Source: UBA8231 sp036011085 (GTDB lineage Bacteria; Latescibacterota; UBA2968; UBA8231). Taken from it: a stretch of DNA of 64,000 nucleotides. Each line of letters opens with the position of its first letter. The first letter of the stretch is position 1. Location: contig DASCMS010000161.1 of assembly GCA_036011085.1 (NCBI GenBank), positions 13,101 through 77,100 on the forward strand, written 5' to 3'. The notes below the pieces were generated by a model, which ran no database searches, had not been told where the DNA came from, and saw only the letters and a list, made by a program, of their open reading frames with translations. A program made the translations under genes and the position numbers. Below, one piece after another: positions 34,718 through 43,945 of the stretch.

Positions 34718-36160
34718 TCAGTCGTCCAGAATATCCGGTCCATAGGGCGCCAACCGCAGGATCGGATAGTGGGACCTGAGCAAGGCTGTGTCCCCCGTGT
34801 CGCGAACGACCTGCCAGGCCTGACGCATCAATGATCGAACCCGGTCCTGCACGTCGCCATCGGCGATGCGGTTGTTCATCTCGTAGGGGTCGTCGTCCAG
34901 ATTGTAGAGCTCATCGAAGTCAAAGCCATTCCAGCACAGTTTCCACGGTCCGTCCCAGATCACCCGCTGTGTCAGCCGATACCGCCCGCCGTGATACTCG
35001 GCAAAACCCTGCGTGAAGTCTCCCGCCGATCCGGTGGAGTCTCGCAGAGCGCTGACAAACGACTTCGAGTCGGGCACGGTGATGGGCTCGGCGCCGGCCA
35101 GTTCCACCAACGTCGAGCACAGATCGTGCAGCCCCACGCGGGCCTCACTCACGACACCTGAGCCGATGCCCGGGCCGCTGATGACGAGCGGGATGTTGTA
35201 CACCTCTTCGAAACCGCTGACGTTCTTACAGTAGAGACCGTGTGCTCCGAGCAACTCCCCATGGTCGCTCGACAGAACCACAATCGTGTCATCGAGCTGT
35301 CCCGACGCTTCGAGGAAACCAAGCAGGCGGCCGTATTGCTCGTCGATCTCCGTGATCGAAGCCCAGTAGCACACGGCGGCTTCCTTCTTCTGACGCTCGG
35401 TCATGCCCTTCCAGGTGAGGCCTGCTTTGCGGTAGAGTCCGGGTTGTCCTGCCAGGCCGTCATCGATGTTCGGCGGCAGCTCGACGCTGTCCACATTATA
35501 CCGCGCGAAGGCCTCCTCGCCGGTGACGAAGGGATCGTGTGGCTCGGTGATGCTGACGAAGCAGCACCAGGGCGAGTCGCCGACCTGTGACTGCTGCAGG
35601 AACTCCATGGCCAGATCGGTCGTGATGCCCACACCACGTTGTTCTGGCGGCACATCGGTCACGCCGTAGAGCAGGGACTCGCTGTAACCCTCGGGCTTCT
35701 CGTTCATGCCACGTAACGTGAAGCTGCCGTCTGCCTTGGTTTCTGTGCTCACCGCGACGGCCCGGGAACGAAACCGCTCGCTCTTGCTGCCGCCATCCAC
35801 CTGCCAGCCGAAGCGGGCCAGATCATCCGTCCGCTCCACGTGCCACTTGCCGAAGTACCCCGTGTGGTATCCCGATGCCTCCAGGCGCTGCGCCCAGTGC
35901 GGCAGCTCGGGGCGCAGGTTACACTGGTCATCGTCGACGCAGTGGATGACCTCGAGCACACCGTGCGAGTGGGGCAGCCGACCCGTCATCAGACTGGCAC
36001 GCGCGGGGGAACAGACAGCGTTGGGGGTGTAGGCTCCAGGGAAGCGCACGCCCCGGGCGATGAGGCGATCGAAGTTGGGTGTTATGCAGGGGTGTTCGGG
36101 ATCGAGCACCCGCCCCTGCATCTGGTCGGTCATCAGGAACAGGATGTTCGGTTGGGGCAT
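34718..36160 (-). CDS. Type I sulfatase
   Basis: 480 aa from ATG 36160 (an upstream TTG at 36181 is less likely). The formylglycine signature C-x-P-x-R is present with C50 (AVCSPARASLMTG). Metal ligands are FLMTDQMQ near the N-terminus and VLSSDHGELLGAHG (Asp-His). The C-terminal domain has typical DDDPYEMNNRI. The enzyme cleaves sulfate esters after maturation of C50 by an FGE-type or anaerobic enzyme, neither of which is encoded here. There is no signal peptide, unusual for polysaccharide sulfatases but seen in cytoplasmic ones. It is the first gene of a minus-strand operon with LamG-propeller, Gfo/Idh and MBL genes. Confidence 0.92.
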   Translation of the reverse strand: MPQPNILFLMTDQMQGRVLDPEHPCITPNFDRLIARGVRFPGAYTPNAVCSPARASLMTGRLPHSHGVLEVIHCVDDDQCNLRPELPHWAQRLEASGYHTGYFGKWHVERTDDLARFGWQVDGGSKSERFRSRAVAVSTETKADGSFTLRGMNEKPEGYSESLLYGVTDVPPEQRGVGITTDLAMEFLQQSQVGDSPWCCFVSITEPHDPFVTGEEAFARYNVDSVELPPNIDDGLAGQPGLYRKAGLTWKGMTERQKKEAAVCYWASITEIDEQYGRLLGFLEASGQLDDTIVVLSSDHGELLGAHGLYCKNVSGFEEVYNIPLVISGPGIGSGVVSEARVGLHDLCSTLVELAGAEPITVPDSKSFVSALRDSTGSAGDFTQGFAEYHGGRYRLTQRVIWDGPWKLCWNGFDFDELYNLDDDPYEMNNRIADGDVQDRVRSLMRQAWQVVRDTGDTALLRSHYPILRLAPYGPDILDD

Positions 36161-36275
36161 CGGCGTCTCGAGAGGAGGCAAGGGGGCGGAGCCGCAGGCG
36201 TGCGCCAGAGCTCCGTCGTATGTTCCAGTCCGTCAGATATTCACCCACCCTGCGGGTTGGAGTCAAACGCTGTTG

Positions 36276-37658
36276 ATGGACCTGTGCTTCGAGGAGGGTA
36301 CGCTGGTTCTGCGCGGCTGCCCTCGGCGTGTCGTGTCGCCCCACGGGTTTTCCTGGGACGAGCGTCGCGACGTGTACCGGACGCCGGCCTGCCGCTACCG
36401 TGAGGTCGTCACCTTGCTGGGTGCGGACGGGTCGCAGTGGCGCGACCAGGCCCAGGGCTACGAGCGGATCACCTGGTCACCGACGGGGACCATCGAGCCG
36501 CGTTCCTACCAGTCCGCTGCCATCGATGCCTGGGACGCCGCCGGCCAGCGGGGCGTCGTCGTTCTGCCCACCGGTTCGGGCAAGTCCCAGGTGGGCATCA
36601 TGGCTATCTGTCGATCCGGCCGCTCCAGTCTCGTGATCGCCCCCACCATCGACCTGATGAACCAGTGGTACGAGTTGCTCTGCGAGCATTTCGGCGAAGC
36701 CCGTGTCGGCCTCATGGGCGGCGGTACCCACGATTTGCGGCAGGTGACAGCCGCCACCTATCACAGCGCCTACCTCCATGTCGAGCACTGGGGTCATCGA
36801 TATGGCTTCGTTCTCTTCGATGAGGTCCATCATCTGCCTGGACCCCGCTTCCGTCACGCCGCGGAGATGTGCCTGGCCCCCTTCCGTCTCGGGCTCACCG
36901 CCACCCTGGAACGACCGGACGGGGGACACGACCTGCTCGACGGCCTCGTCGGTCCCGTCGTCTTTCGCCAGGAGATCGGCAACCTGGCCGGTACCTGGCT
37001 GGCCCCCTATCGACTGGAACGGCGCGAGGTCGCCATGGTGGCCGAAGAACGTTCCGCCTATCGTGTCGCCGAGGGAGAGTACCGCTCGTTTCTGCGTGAC
37101 AAGGGCGTGAGCCTTGCCTCCCCCGGTGGCTGGAACACCTTCGTGCGGCTGTCGGGCGCGTCGGGGCAGGGGCGGCGGGCCATGCGCGCCTATCGTGAGC
37201 ATCGGCGGATCGCCCTCGGCGCCTCCGGGAAGCGCCAGGTCCTCGAGCGGATCCTGAAGGATCACGACAGCGATCGGGTCCTCATCTTCACGCAGGACAA
37301 TGACACGGTGTACGACATCTCCCGCGACCTGTTGATCCCGGCTATCACGCACCAGACGCCGACGCGTGAACGCCGGCAGCTCCTGCTGGGCTTCAACGCC
37401 GGGGAGCACCTGGCGCTCATCACCTCCAAGGTCCTCAACGAAGGGGTGAACATACCGGCTGCCAGTGTCGCCGTCGTACTGTCGGGCTCCAGCACGACCC
37501 GCGAACACGTACAGCGCCTGGGGCGGATCCTGCGGCCTGTGAACGGCAAGCAGGCAGTGCTCTACGAAGTCGTCACAAAAGGCACCGTGGAGCGCGAGAT
37601 CAGCCGGCGCCGACGCCAGCATTCCGCCTACGACGACGGTCCAGAAGATGGTGAGTGA
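36276..37658 (+). CDS. XPB/Rad25-type DNA helicase
   Basis: 460 aa from ATG 36276; longer in-frame starts would overlap the sulfatase. An N-terminal damage-recognition-like segment (1-75) is followed by helicase domain 1: RSYQSAAIDAW, Walker A LPTGSGKS with K103, the DEVH box at 182-185 (FDEVHHLPG), and GLTATLER. Helicase domain 2 has VLIFTQDND, TSKVLNEGVNIPAA and REHVQRLGRILRP. The short size, about 450 aa, is that of archaeal/bacterial XPB, and the next gene is its known partner Bax1/DUF790. The predicted role is 3'-5' unwinding or bubble extension in nucleotide excision repair. Confidence 0.9.
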   Translation: MDLCFEEGTLVLRGCPRRVVSPHGFSWDERRDVYRTPACRYREVVTLLGADGSQWRDQAQGYERITWSPTGTIEPRSYQSAAIDAWDAAGQRGVVVLPTGSGKSQVGIMAICRSGRSSLVIAPTIDLMNQWYELLCEHFGEARVGLMGGGTHDLRQVTAATYHSAYLHVEHWGHRYGFVLFDEVHHLPGPRFRHAAEMCLAPFRLGLTATLERPDGGHDLLDGLVGPVVFRQEIGNLAGTWLAPYRLERREVAMVAEERSAYRVAEGEYRSFLRDKGVSLASPGGWNTFVRLSGASGQGRRAMRAYREHRRIALGASGKRQVLERILKDHDSDRVLIFTQDNDTVYDISRDLLIPAITHQTPTRERRQLLLGFNAGEHLALITSKVLNEGVNIPAASVAVVLSGSSTTREHVQRLGRILRPVNGKQAVLYEVVTKGTVEREISRRRRQHSAYDDGPEDGE

Positions 37659-37664
37659 TCTTCC

Positions 37665-38867
37665 GTGCTGACTCTGGACCTGCTGCGGACACGCGTGGAG
37701 GGCGGCTCCATCGCGCCACGCTACGTCGATGTCGGCCATACCGGCCACCTCCGTCTGGCCCGGGCTCTGATCGACATCCTCGCCGGGCATTCAGGTGACA
37801 CTCGCGGGTGCCTGCAGACCGCCCTCGAGGAATACGCCGGCGATCGCGTCAACTACCGCATTCAGCGGGGCCTGACCAAGCTGCTGCTCGACGACAGCTG
37901 CACCTTCGATGTCGCCGCCGTGCTGGCTCCCCAGGACTTGCGGCGATCCGTGTTCGCCGCCGCACGGCGGCACCATCCGGTGGTTGGCGACCCGGACCTG
38001 TTCCACGGCGCCGACCGGGCCCAGGTGCTGGCCGAGGCAGCGGCCGAACTGGGGCTGACCGTGGGCGAGGTGGACGACGGCCTGTACGCCGACCTGTCCG
38101 ACAACCACCGTCTTGTCAAATTCGATCCCCCCCCACCCGCGGCGCTGTTGGAGCGTTACAATGAAGCTCTGGCCCAGGCCATGCTGTACCGCTGCCGCCG
38201 TCTGTTGGTCGATGTGAGCGCCACCGAACCGGTGCGCTTCCGGCAGCTGTTTGCCGCCATCAAGCTGAACCGGCTCATCCATACGGTGACGCGTACCGAC
38301 CAGGGCTTCCGCATCGTGCTGGACGGCCCCATGAGCCTGTTTCGCCACTCCCTGCGCTACGGCGTGCGTATGGCGGCTTTCCTGCCATCGCTGCTGCAGT
38401 GTCGCGGCTGGCGCCTGCAGGCCGACGTACCCGACGACGAGAGCCGGGGATCGCGTCGCTTCAGTCTCGACGAGTCGGTGGGTCTCGTCTCGCATCACAA
38501 GGCGTGGACGGCTTACGACTCGCAGGTGGAGGCCACTTTCGCGCGTCGTTTCGAGAAGCTGTCCTCGGCCTGGACCCTGACGCGTGAAACCGACTTCGTC
38601 GATCTGAAGGAGTCGGTCCTGATTCCCGATTTCTCCTTCCGCCACGAGGACGGTCGCACACGAATGCTGGAAATCATCGGCTACTGGCGTCCGGAGTACC
38701 TGGCGCGCAAACTCGACAAGCTGCAGCGGGCCGGCCGTGTCGACCTGATGGTCGCCGTATCGGAACGGCTGAATGTCAGCCGTGAGGAGATCAGTGGTCT
38801 GCCGGGTGAGGTGATCTGGTTCAAGGGCCGTCTGGACCCGAAGGAAGTGCTGGTGCGGCTGGACTAG
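37665..38867 (+). CDS. Bax1-like nuclease (DUF790), XPB partner
   Basis: 400 aa from GTG 37665, six bases after the XPB stop. The protein matches the DUF790/Bax1 layout: an N-terminal domain, a central alpha/beta region (RQLFAAIKLNRL), and a C-terminal PD-(D/E)XK nuclease (about 275-380) with FVDLKESVLIPDFSF, LEIIGYWRPEYLARK. In archaea Bax1 binds XPB and cuts near the 3' side of an unwound bubble. Finding both as adjacent coupled genes supports the same pairing here. Active-site candidates are the Asp in IPDF and Glu in LEIIG followed by the Lys in ARKLDK. Confidence 0.85.
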   Translation: MLTLDLLRTRVEGGSIAPRYVDVGHTGHLRLARALIDILAGHSGDTRGCLQTALEEYAGDRVNYRIQRGLTKLLLDDSCTFDVAAVLAPQDLRRSVFAAARRHHPVVGDPDLFHGADRAQVLAEAAAELGLTVGEVDDGLYADLSDNHRLVKFDPPPPAALLERYNEALAQAMLYRCRRLLVDVSATEPVRFRQLFAAIKLNRLIHTVTRTDQGFRIVLDGPMSLFRHSLRYGVRMAAFLPSLLQCRGWRLQADVPDDESRGSRRFSLDESVGLVSHHKAWTAYDSQVEATFARRFEKLSSAWTLTRETDFVDLKESVLIPDFSFRHEDGRTRMLEIIGYWRPEYLARKLDKLQRAGRVDLMVAVSERLNVSREEISGLPGEVIWFKGRLDPKEVLVRLD

Positions 38868-38930
38868 CGCGGGGAGCAGGAAGGTCTACATTTCCCCCGC
38901 TTTCCCGTCCTCCTCACACCTGAGCCACCC

Positions 38931-40949
38931 ATGCTGCAGCGCTTCATCGACAGCTTCTCCCGTGCCGTGGCCGGCGAGATGGAGTCCATGCGTCAGCGGT
39001 TGGGGCCATACGAGATCCCCGTGGCCGAAGGCGAGCAGCTGGACAGTGATGAGGACGAGGGCCGCTTCGTCTTCCGCTTCCGTCTGCAGCAGGCCAACGA
39101 CAAGCTGGTGCAGGGCGGCGAGTGCAACCTGATCACGGAGCGCAGTGATGACCTGGTCTCGGTGATCTCCATCGATGGCGACCAGGTCGTGCTGACCGGC
39201 AGCCGCCCCATCGAACTGACCGCTGGCCGGGCGACGCTGGTGATCTACCCCTGGTTTCTTTACGAACGGCTGCAGCAGGCGTTGCGCGACCTGGACGAGA
39301 AAGAGGGCTTTCACACCGACACGGCCTTGGCCCTGTTCGGCAAAGCGCCGGCGCGCCAGTTGCGTGGCGATGACCTGGCCTTCCTGCCCGACTCTCTCAA
39401 CGAGAGTCAACGGCGTGCCGTGGCTCTCTGTGGTCGAACCACCCCTGCCTTTGTCTGGGGCCCCCCGGGAACGGGCAAAACCACCACCCTCGGCTACATC
39501 ATCCTGTCCCTGCTGCGCCGCGGGCAGCGGGTCCTCGTCACCTCCACCACCAATGCCGCGGTCGATCAGGCCCTGGGCAGCCTGACCGCACTCGACGACG
39601 GCCGTGCCGCCATTGATCGCGGCCACGTCGTGCGCCTTGGACAGACCCGGGCCGACACGCACGGCGCCGGACTGCGCCAGGTGGTCGATCGGCTGTACGT
39701 CGAGACCCGCGATCACATCGACCGCTTGGAGCGCCGCCGTAGCTCGATGTTGAACCAGCTGGCCGCGGGAAAGGTCCTGCTGGTCGAGATGGAGGCGAGT
39801 GCCCCTGCTGCCCAGTTGGGGCTATTCGAGTTGAGCACCGTAGCCGAGGTCGATCGGGGCCGTCTCGTCGATCTGTTTTCGGAGGCCAACGCCAGGCGCC
39901 TCGCAGAGACCCCGCTGGGGCAACAGCGAGCCTGCGTCGAGCGGCGCCTCGCCCGCCTCGACAAGGCAACCCGGCTCTGCGTCGAGAAGACGCAGCGTCT
40001 CCGCAGTGGCTTGCGCCACCGGGAAAGTGTGGTAGCCGCCGAGGCACGCCTCGTGCTGGCGACGATGACGAATGTCTACATGAGTTCGCTGATGGCCGGA
40101 CAGCGCTTCGACGCGGTCATCGTCGAGGAAGCGGGCATGGCCATCCTGCCGACGCTGTTCTACTGCTCCTGCCTCGGGGAGCAGCGGGCCATCATGGTGG
40201 GCGATCCGCAGCAACTGCCGCCCATCGTACAGTCATCTGAACCCTTCGTGCAGCGCGCCATGGGTCGCAGCATCTTCCAGATCACCGTCCCCGAACCCCA
40301 CGTCAGCGATCTGGTCATCATGCTCGACACGCAGTACCGCATGCATCCGCAGATCGGCGACCTGGTGGGCGGGTTGTTCTACGACGGCCGTCTGTTGCAT
40401 GGCGAGATCACCGGCCAGACGGAGAGCATCGCTGCCAGTGAGCCCTGCCCGGGATCGGCCATCGTCGTCGTCGACACGGACGGAAGGTCCACCTGCGGCA
40501 CGCCTCAGGGCAGCTACTCCCGGTACAACGAAGAGCATGCGGAGATCGCCGTGGACATGGCGCGTCAGGCGGTGAATGGGAGCGCCGGCTCTGTCGCCAT
40601 CATCGCTCCCTACGTCGAGCAGGTGCGTCACATCGGTCGACGTCTCAAGGCCAACCCGGCGCTGTCGGATCGAGTGGAGTGCCGCACCGTGCACCGTTTC
40701 CAGGGCGGGGAGCGCGACGTCGTCATTTTCGACACCGTCGACGCCGAGCCTCTGCCGCCGGGACGACTGCTGTCGGGCAAGACGCCGTCCTCGTCGGCTT
40801 CGAACCTGATCAACGTGAGTCTGTCCCGCGCCCGGGGAAAGCTCATCATCCTTGCCGACATCGGGTACTTTCGCCGACACGATCCAGCGGGCATCATCAG
40901 CCAGGTGCTGGCGGCGGCGCAGAAGACAGGCACCGTCGTCTGCCCCTGA
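38931..40949 (+). CDS. Superfamily 1 (UPF1/DNA2-like) helicase
   Basis: 672 aa. Helicase motifs: Q-like region LNESQRRAVAL, Walker A GPPGTGKTTT (Lys near 184), motif Ia TSTTNAAVDQAL, Walker B-like VIVEEAGMAI (VEEAG rather than DEAS/DEAG), motif III GDPQQLPP, motif IV LDTQYRMHPQIGDL, motif V VHRFQGGERDVVIFD and motif VI NVSLSRARGKLIIL. An N-terminal beta-rich domain (about 20-110) precedes the core, and a helical 1B insertion (about 230-360) lies between motifs Ia and II, as in SF1B 5'-3' enzymes. It follows XPB-Bax1 by 63 bp on the same strand. The role is probably DNA repair or RNA/DNA processing. Confidence 0.9.
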   Translation: MLQRFIDSFSRAVAGEMESMRQRLGPYEIPVAEGEQLDSDEDEGRFVFRFRLQQANDKLVQGGECNLITERSDDLVSVISIDGDQVVLTGSRPIELTAGRATLVIYPWFLYERLQQALRDLDEKEGFHTDTALALFGKAPARQLRGDDLAFLPDSLNESQRRAVALCGRTTPAFVWGPPGTGKTTTLGYIILSLLRRGQRVLVTSTTNAAVDQALGSLTALDDGRAAIDRGHVVRLGQTRADTHGAGLRQVVDRLYVETRDHIDRLERRRSSMLNQLAAGKVLLVEMEASAPAAQLGLFELSTVAEVDRGRLVDLFSEANARRLAETPLGQQRACVERRLARLDKATRLCVEKTQRLRSGLRHRESVVAAEARLVLATMTNVYMSSLMAGQRFDAVIVEEAGMAILPTLFYCSCLGEQRAIMVGDPQQLPPIVQSSEPFVQRAMGRSIFQITVPEPHVSDLVIMLDTQYRMHPQIGDLVGGLFYDGRLLHGEITGQTESIAASEPCPGSAIVVVDTDGRSTCGTPQGSYSRYNEEHAEIAVDMARQAVNGSAGSVAIIAPYVEQVRHIGRRLKANPALSDRVECRTVHRFQGGERDVVIFDTVDAEPLPPGRLLSGKTPSSSASNLINVSLSRARGKLIILADIGYFRRHDPAGIISQVLAAAQKTGTVVCP

Positions 40950-40958
40950 TCTGCCCGC

Positions 40959-41693
40959 TCAGCCGGTGGGCTCGACGATGCGGTTGAACCCCAGGGGATC
41001 GCCTCCACGCAGCTGCACGACGCCGTGGGCCTCCGAGTCGTACCGCAGCACGCGAACTTGCGGCGGCAGCACACGCACAGCCAGGCCGAAGCGACGCCGA
41101 TTCGAGGAGTTCGGTGGGGACCAGTGCAGCAGTCTCTCATTGAACAGCACGAACTGCCCGGCCTGCAGTTCGATGGGGACCGCCTGGTCCGGGTCGAAGT
41201 GGGCGGGATCGGCCTGTTCCTGGAACACCTGCCCCTCCGTTGCCGGGATGTGCGGCACCAGCTGTCGATGGGAGCCGGGGATCACATGCATGGCGCTGTT
41301 TTCGGCGTCGACATCGTCGACGGCAACCCACGCCGAGCACACGATCAGTGGCTCCAGCGGCCAGTAGTTGCGGTCCTGGTGCCAGGGGATTTCGCCCCGC
41401 GTCTCGTGGGGCTCCTTGTTGAAGAAGCCGACGCGCCACAGGAACAGGTCTTGCCCCAGGATGCTGGCCATGGCGTCGGTGAGTTGCGAACGACGGAACA
41501 GCTCGACGATCTCCGGGTGTTTGACGTGGCGGATGTTCTGCCCTGTCGAGCCGTCGGGATGACGCAGGTAGAGCCCTTCCAGCATGTCGCCGATCCGCGG
41601 CGTTTCCGGCGGCTCCCACAGCGTCAACGGTCCTATGTACCCGTCTTCGTGGAGGGCGAGAGTCTGGTCTGCTGTCAGTCGGCCGGCCGTCAT
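40959..41693 (-). CDS. Phytanoyl-CoA dioxygenase-family Fe(II)/2-oxoglutarate oxygenase
   Basis: 244 aa. The metal triad H-x-D is H105-Q-D107 (EIPWHQDRNYW) with distal H190 (LLHWSPPNSS) and a following Arg (RRRFGLAVR) for 2-oxoglutarate. Other family pieces are AWVAVDDVDAENSAMHVIPGSH. Such genes are strongly expanded in sponge-associated and Latescibacteria-like genomes, and substrates are mostly unknown. It is convergent with the SF1 helicase (10 bp between stops) and divergent from the MFS gene (32 bp between starts), with which it may share a regulatory region containing a TACAAT -10-like box on its own strand. Confidence 0.92.
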   Translation of the reverse strand: MTAGRLTADQTLALHEDGYIGPLTLWEPPETPRIGDMLEGLYLRHPDGSTGQNIRHVKHPEIVELFRRSQLTDAMASILGQDLFLWRVGFFNKEPHETRGEIPWHQDRNYWPLEPLIVCSAWVAVDDVDAENSAMHVIPGSHRQLVPHIPATEGQVFQEQADPAHFDPDQAVPIELQAGQFVLFNERLLHWSPPNSSNRRRFGLAVRVLPPQVRVLRYDSEAHGVVQLRGGDPLGFNRIVEPTG

Positions 41694-41725
41694 TCGCCCG
41701 ACAACCTGTCGAGATCATTGTATTG

Positions 41726-42961
41726 ATGCAAATGGAACCACCCTCCCGAGCCATCGTCGTCCGTCTGTCCGCCATGTTCTGGCTGGCGCAGATGGCCGAT
41801 GCCGCCGCTCTCGTTCTGCTCAGCGGACACATGAGTTCCCTGGGCTTTTCCGGGGCACAGATCAGCTCCGTCTACGCCACCATGGCCATAGCGGCGGTCG
41901 TCTCGCCCTTCATCGCCGGCTGGCTGGCCGACCGCTTCTTCCCCAGCCAGACCATGCTCGGTGTCTGCTACCTGATGGCCGTCCCCCTGCTCTTTCTCGC
42001 CTGGACGCAGTCCGATTTCACGCCCTTCTGGTTCACCATGGCTGGCGTCGCCCTGCTGCGTACGCCGGCACGCACCCTGTCGACTGTCGTCGCCTTCCAC
42101 CACCTGGGCGACAAGACCCGCTTCGGTCAGGTGCGGGCCTGGGGCACCATCGGCTGGATCTTCATCAGCTGGTGCCTCAGCGGTTACCTGAGGCTCTGGG
42201 AGGGTCGGGACCCGGGTGTGTCGCACATGGGGGATGCCCTGCTGGTGTCAGCCGGCGTCTCCCTCGTCGCCGGGTTGTACTGCCTCAGCCTGCCGCACAC
42301 GCCCCCGGGAAACCGGGATGCCACCAGCCTCGGTCTCGGCGCCTCCCTGCGGCTGCTGCGCGACCCGGCCTTCGTCATCCTCCTCGGCATCGGCTTCGTG
42401 TCGTCGACGATGAACCCCTTCTTCTACAACTTCTCTTTCCTGTTCCTCACCGAGGCCGGTGGTGTCGGTCTGGCCCCCAGCGTGGCCAACTGGGTGCAAA
42501 GCCTCGGTCAGGTGGCAGAGGTAGGCGTCCTGCTGGCGTTGGGAACGTCGCTGCGTCGCTTCGGCATCAAACGCATCCTGCTCGTGGGTATCGCCGCCCA
42601 GTCTCTGCGCTTCGGTCTGTTCACCCTGGGCGAACCGACGTGGCTCATGGCGGCGGCCCTGAGCCTGCACGGCTTCGTCTTCACCTTTTTCTTCGTCGGC
42701 CTGACGATCGCCGTGGACGAGCTCAGCAGCGTCGACAACCGTGCCAGCGCCCAGGGGTTGATGGCGCTGATACGGGGTGGTGGTGGCTCGTTGCTGGGAA
42801 ACTACCTGGCTGGCACCACCTATGACCGGCTGGCTCTCGAAGGGGGTGGCCACGACTGGACCGCGTTCTTCACGCTGCCGGCAGCCGTCACCGGGGTTGG
42901 TCTCATCATCTTCGGGCTTGTATTTCGGGGGCAGCGGCAACGGGCGGACGCTGCCGGCTGA
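41726..42961 (+). CDS. MFS transporter, nucleoside-symporter-like
   Basis: 411 aa with about 12 hydrophobic helices (VVRLSAMFWLAQMADAAAL as the first, LIIFGLVFRG as the last). The loop-2 pattern RTPARTLSTVVAF and FGQVRAWGTIGW matches the NHS/LacY-like branch represented by NupG and related permeases. The start is ATG 41726; a TTG one codon upstream is possible. It is probably a proton symporter for a nucleoside or sugar. Nearby genes with nucleoside or sugar roles are the MTA phosphorylase (45845-46738) and sugar oxidoreductases, but it is not in their operon. It is convergent with the ornithine-cyclodeaminase-like gene. Confidence 0.85.
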   Translation: MQMEPPSRAIVVRLSAMFWLAQMADAAALVLLSGHMSSLGFSGAQISSVYATMAIAAVVSPFIAGWLADRFFPSQTMLGVCYLMAVPLLFLAWTQSDFTPFWFTMAGVALLRTPARTLSTVVAFHHLGDKTRFGQVRAWGTIGWIFISWCLSGYLRLWEGRDPGVSHMGDALLVSAGVSLVAGLYCLSLPHTPPGNRDATSLGLGASLRLLRDPAFVILLGIGFVSSTMNPFFYNFSFLFLTEAGGVGLAPSVANWVQSLGQVAEVGVLLALGTSLRRFGIKRILLVGIAAQSLRFGLFTLGEPTWLMAAALSLHGFVFTFFFVGLTIAVDELSSVDNRASAQGLMALIRGGGGSLLGNYLAGTTYDRLALEGGGHDWTAFFTLPAAVTGVGLIIFGLVFRGQRQRADAAG

Positions 42962-42970
42962 ACGACAGTC

Positions 42971-43945
42971 TCACAAGGGCAGTTGCGTTCCTATACCCCG
43001 TTCCCTGGCCCTCTCATGGATCAGCGTGGCCGTCGCTATATCGTCCAGGGCGAGACCGAGATTGATGCAGATCGTACGCTCACGATCCCCCTCTCTGCCG
43101 GGCGCTTTCCCGGCAACGATCTCACCCAGGTCGGCATAGGGCTCCGGCGTGTCCCTGAAATAGCCTTCCTCGCGGTAGTACCGCATCTGGCCGACATCAT
43201 CGGTGGCCAGCTTGTCGGCCTGTCGCATGGCATCCCCCTGCCAGTAGGAATCGAAGTCCACGAGACAGGCGAAGGCACCCTCGGCGAGCCAGTCGCGTTC
43301 GATAGCGGGGGACGGATCCCGCAGAATGGGGCCACTCGTCACCACCAGATCCAGGTCCACCACTGCCTCTCTGGGATCGTTGACGACCTCGATGTCCACC
43401 TGCACATCGTCAGCCATCTGCCGGGCGAATTCTTCGGCCGCCTCGCGGTGGATGTCGTACGCCTTCACCCGCTGGATGTCGAAGAGGCAGGCCAGCCCCT
43501 GCAGGTTGCTGCGGCCCTGAACACCGCAGGCCAGGATACCCACGCTCGAGCTGTCGCCGCGGGCCAGGTATCGCGCGGCAACAGCGGTGGCGGCCCCCGT
43601 CCGCTGTGCCGTGATCCACGTGGCATCCATCACCGCCAGGGGGATACCGGTGTCCGGGTCATTAAGGATGAGAAGACCGTTGACGTAGGGCAGCCCCAGC
43701 GCCTGGTTGTCGGGAAAGCCGGAAACCCACTTCACCCCCGCCGATCGCAGACTGGGGATGTACGCCGGCATGGCGTGGATGAAGGCGTCCTTGCGCGTGT
43801 GGATGCCGGGTTTGGGCGGCATCTCGACTCGGCCTTCCCCCTTCTCCTTGAACATGTCCTTTAGCGCCGCGATGATGTCGGCCATGGACAGACCGACACT
43901 CTCGACATCTCTGCGACTGAGATAGGTCACCGTGTCAGGGTTCAT
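42971..43945 (-). CDS. Ornithine cyclodeaminase/mu-crystallin family protein
   Basis: 324 aa. The Rossmann domain has VGILACGVQGRSNLQGL and AYDIHREAAEEFARQM. The catalytic and dimer-interface segments are GVKWVSGFPDN, PLAVMDATWITAQRTGAATAVAARYLA and the late IATATLIHERA. Family members deaminate ornithine, reduce ketimines or dehydrogenate alanine/amino acids, all with NAD(P)H. It starts in an ATGA overlap with the CocE-like gene and is the last gene of the mtnP-CocE-OCD operon. Confidence 0.88.
   Translation of the reverse strand: MNPDTVTYLSRRDVESVGLSMADIIAALKDMFKEKGEGRVEMPPKPGIHTRKDAFIHAMPAYIPSLRSAGVKWVSGFPDNQALGLPYVNGLLILNDPDTGIPLAVMDATWITAQRTGAATAVAARYLARGDSSSVGILACGVQGRSNLQGLACLFDIQRVKAYDIHREAAEEFARQMADDVQVDIEVVNDPREAVVDLDLVVTSGPILRDPSPAIERDWLAEGAFACLVDFDSYWQGDAMRQADKLATDDVGQMRYYREEGYFRDTPEPYADLGEIVAGKAPGREGDRERTICINLGLALDDIATATLIHERARERGIGTQLPL

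Noticed and set aside
36060..36275. Longer N-terminus for the XPB helicase
   Set aside because: It would overlap the sulfatase coding region and is not similar to the XPB family.
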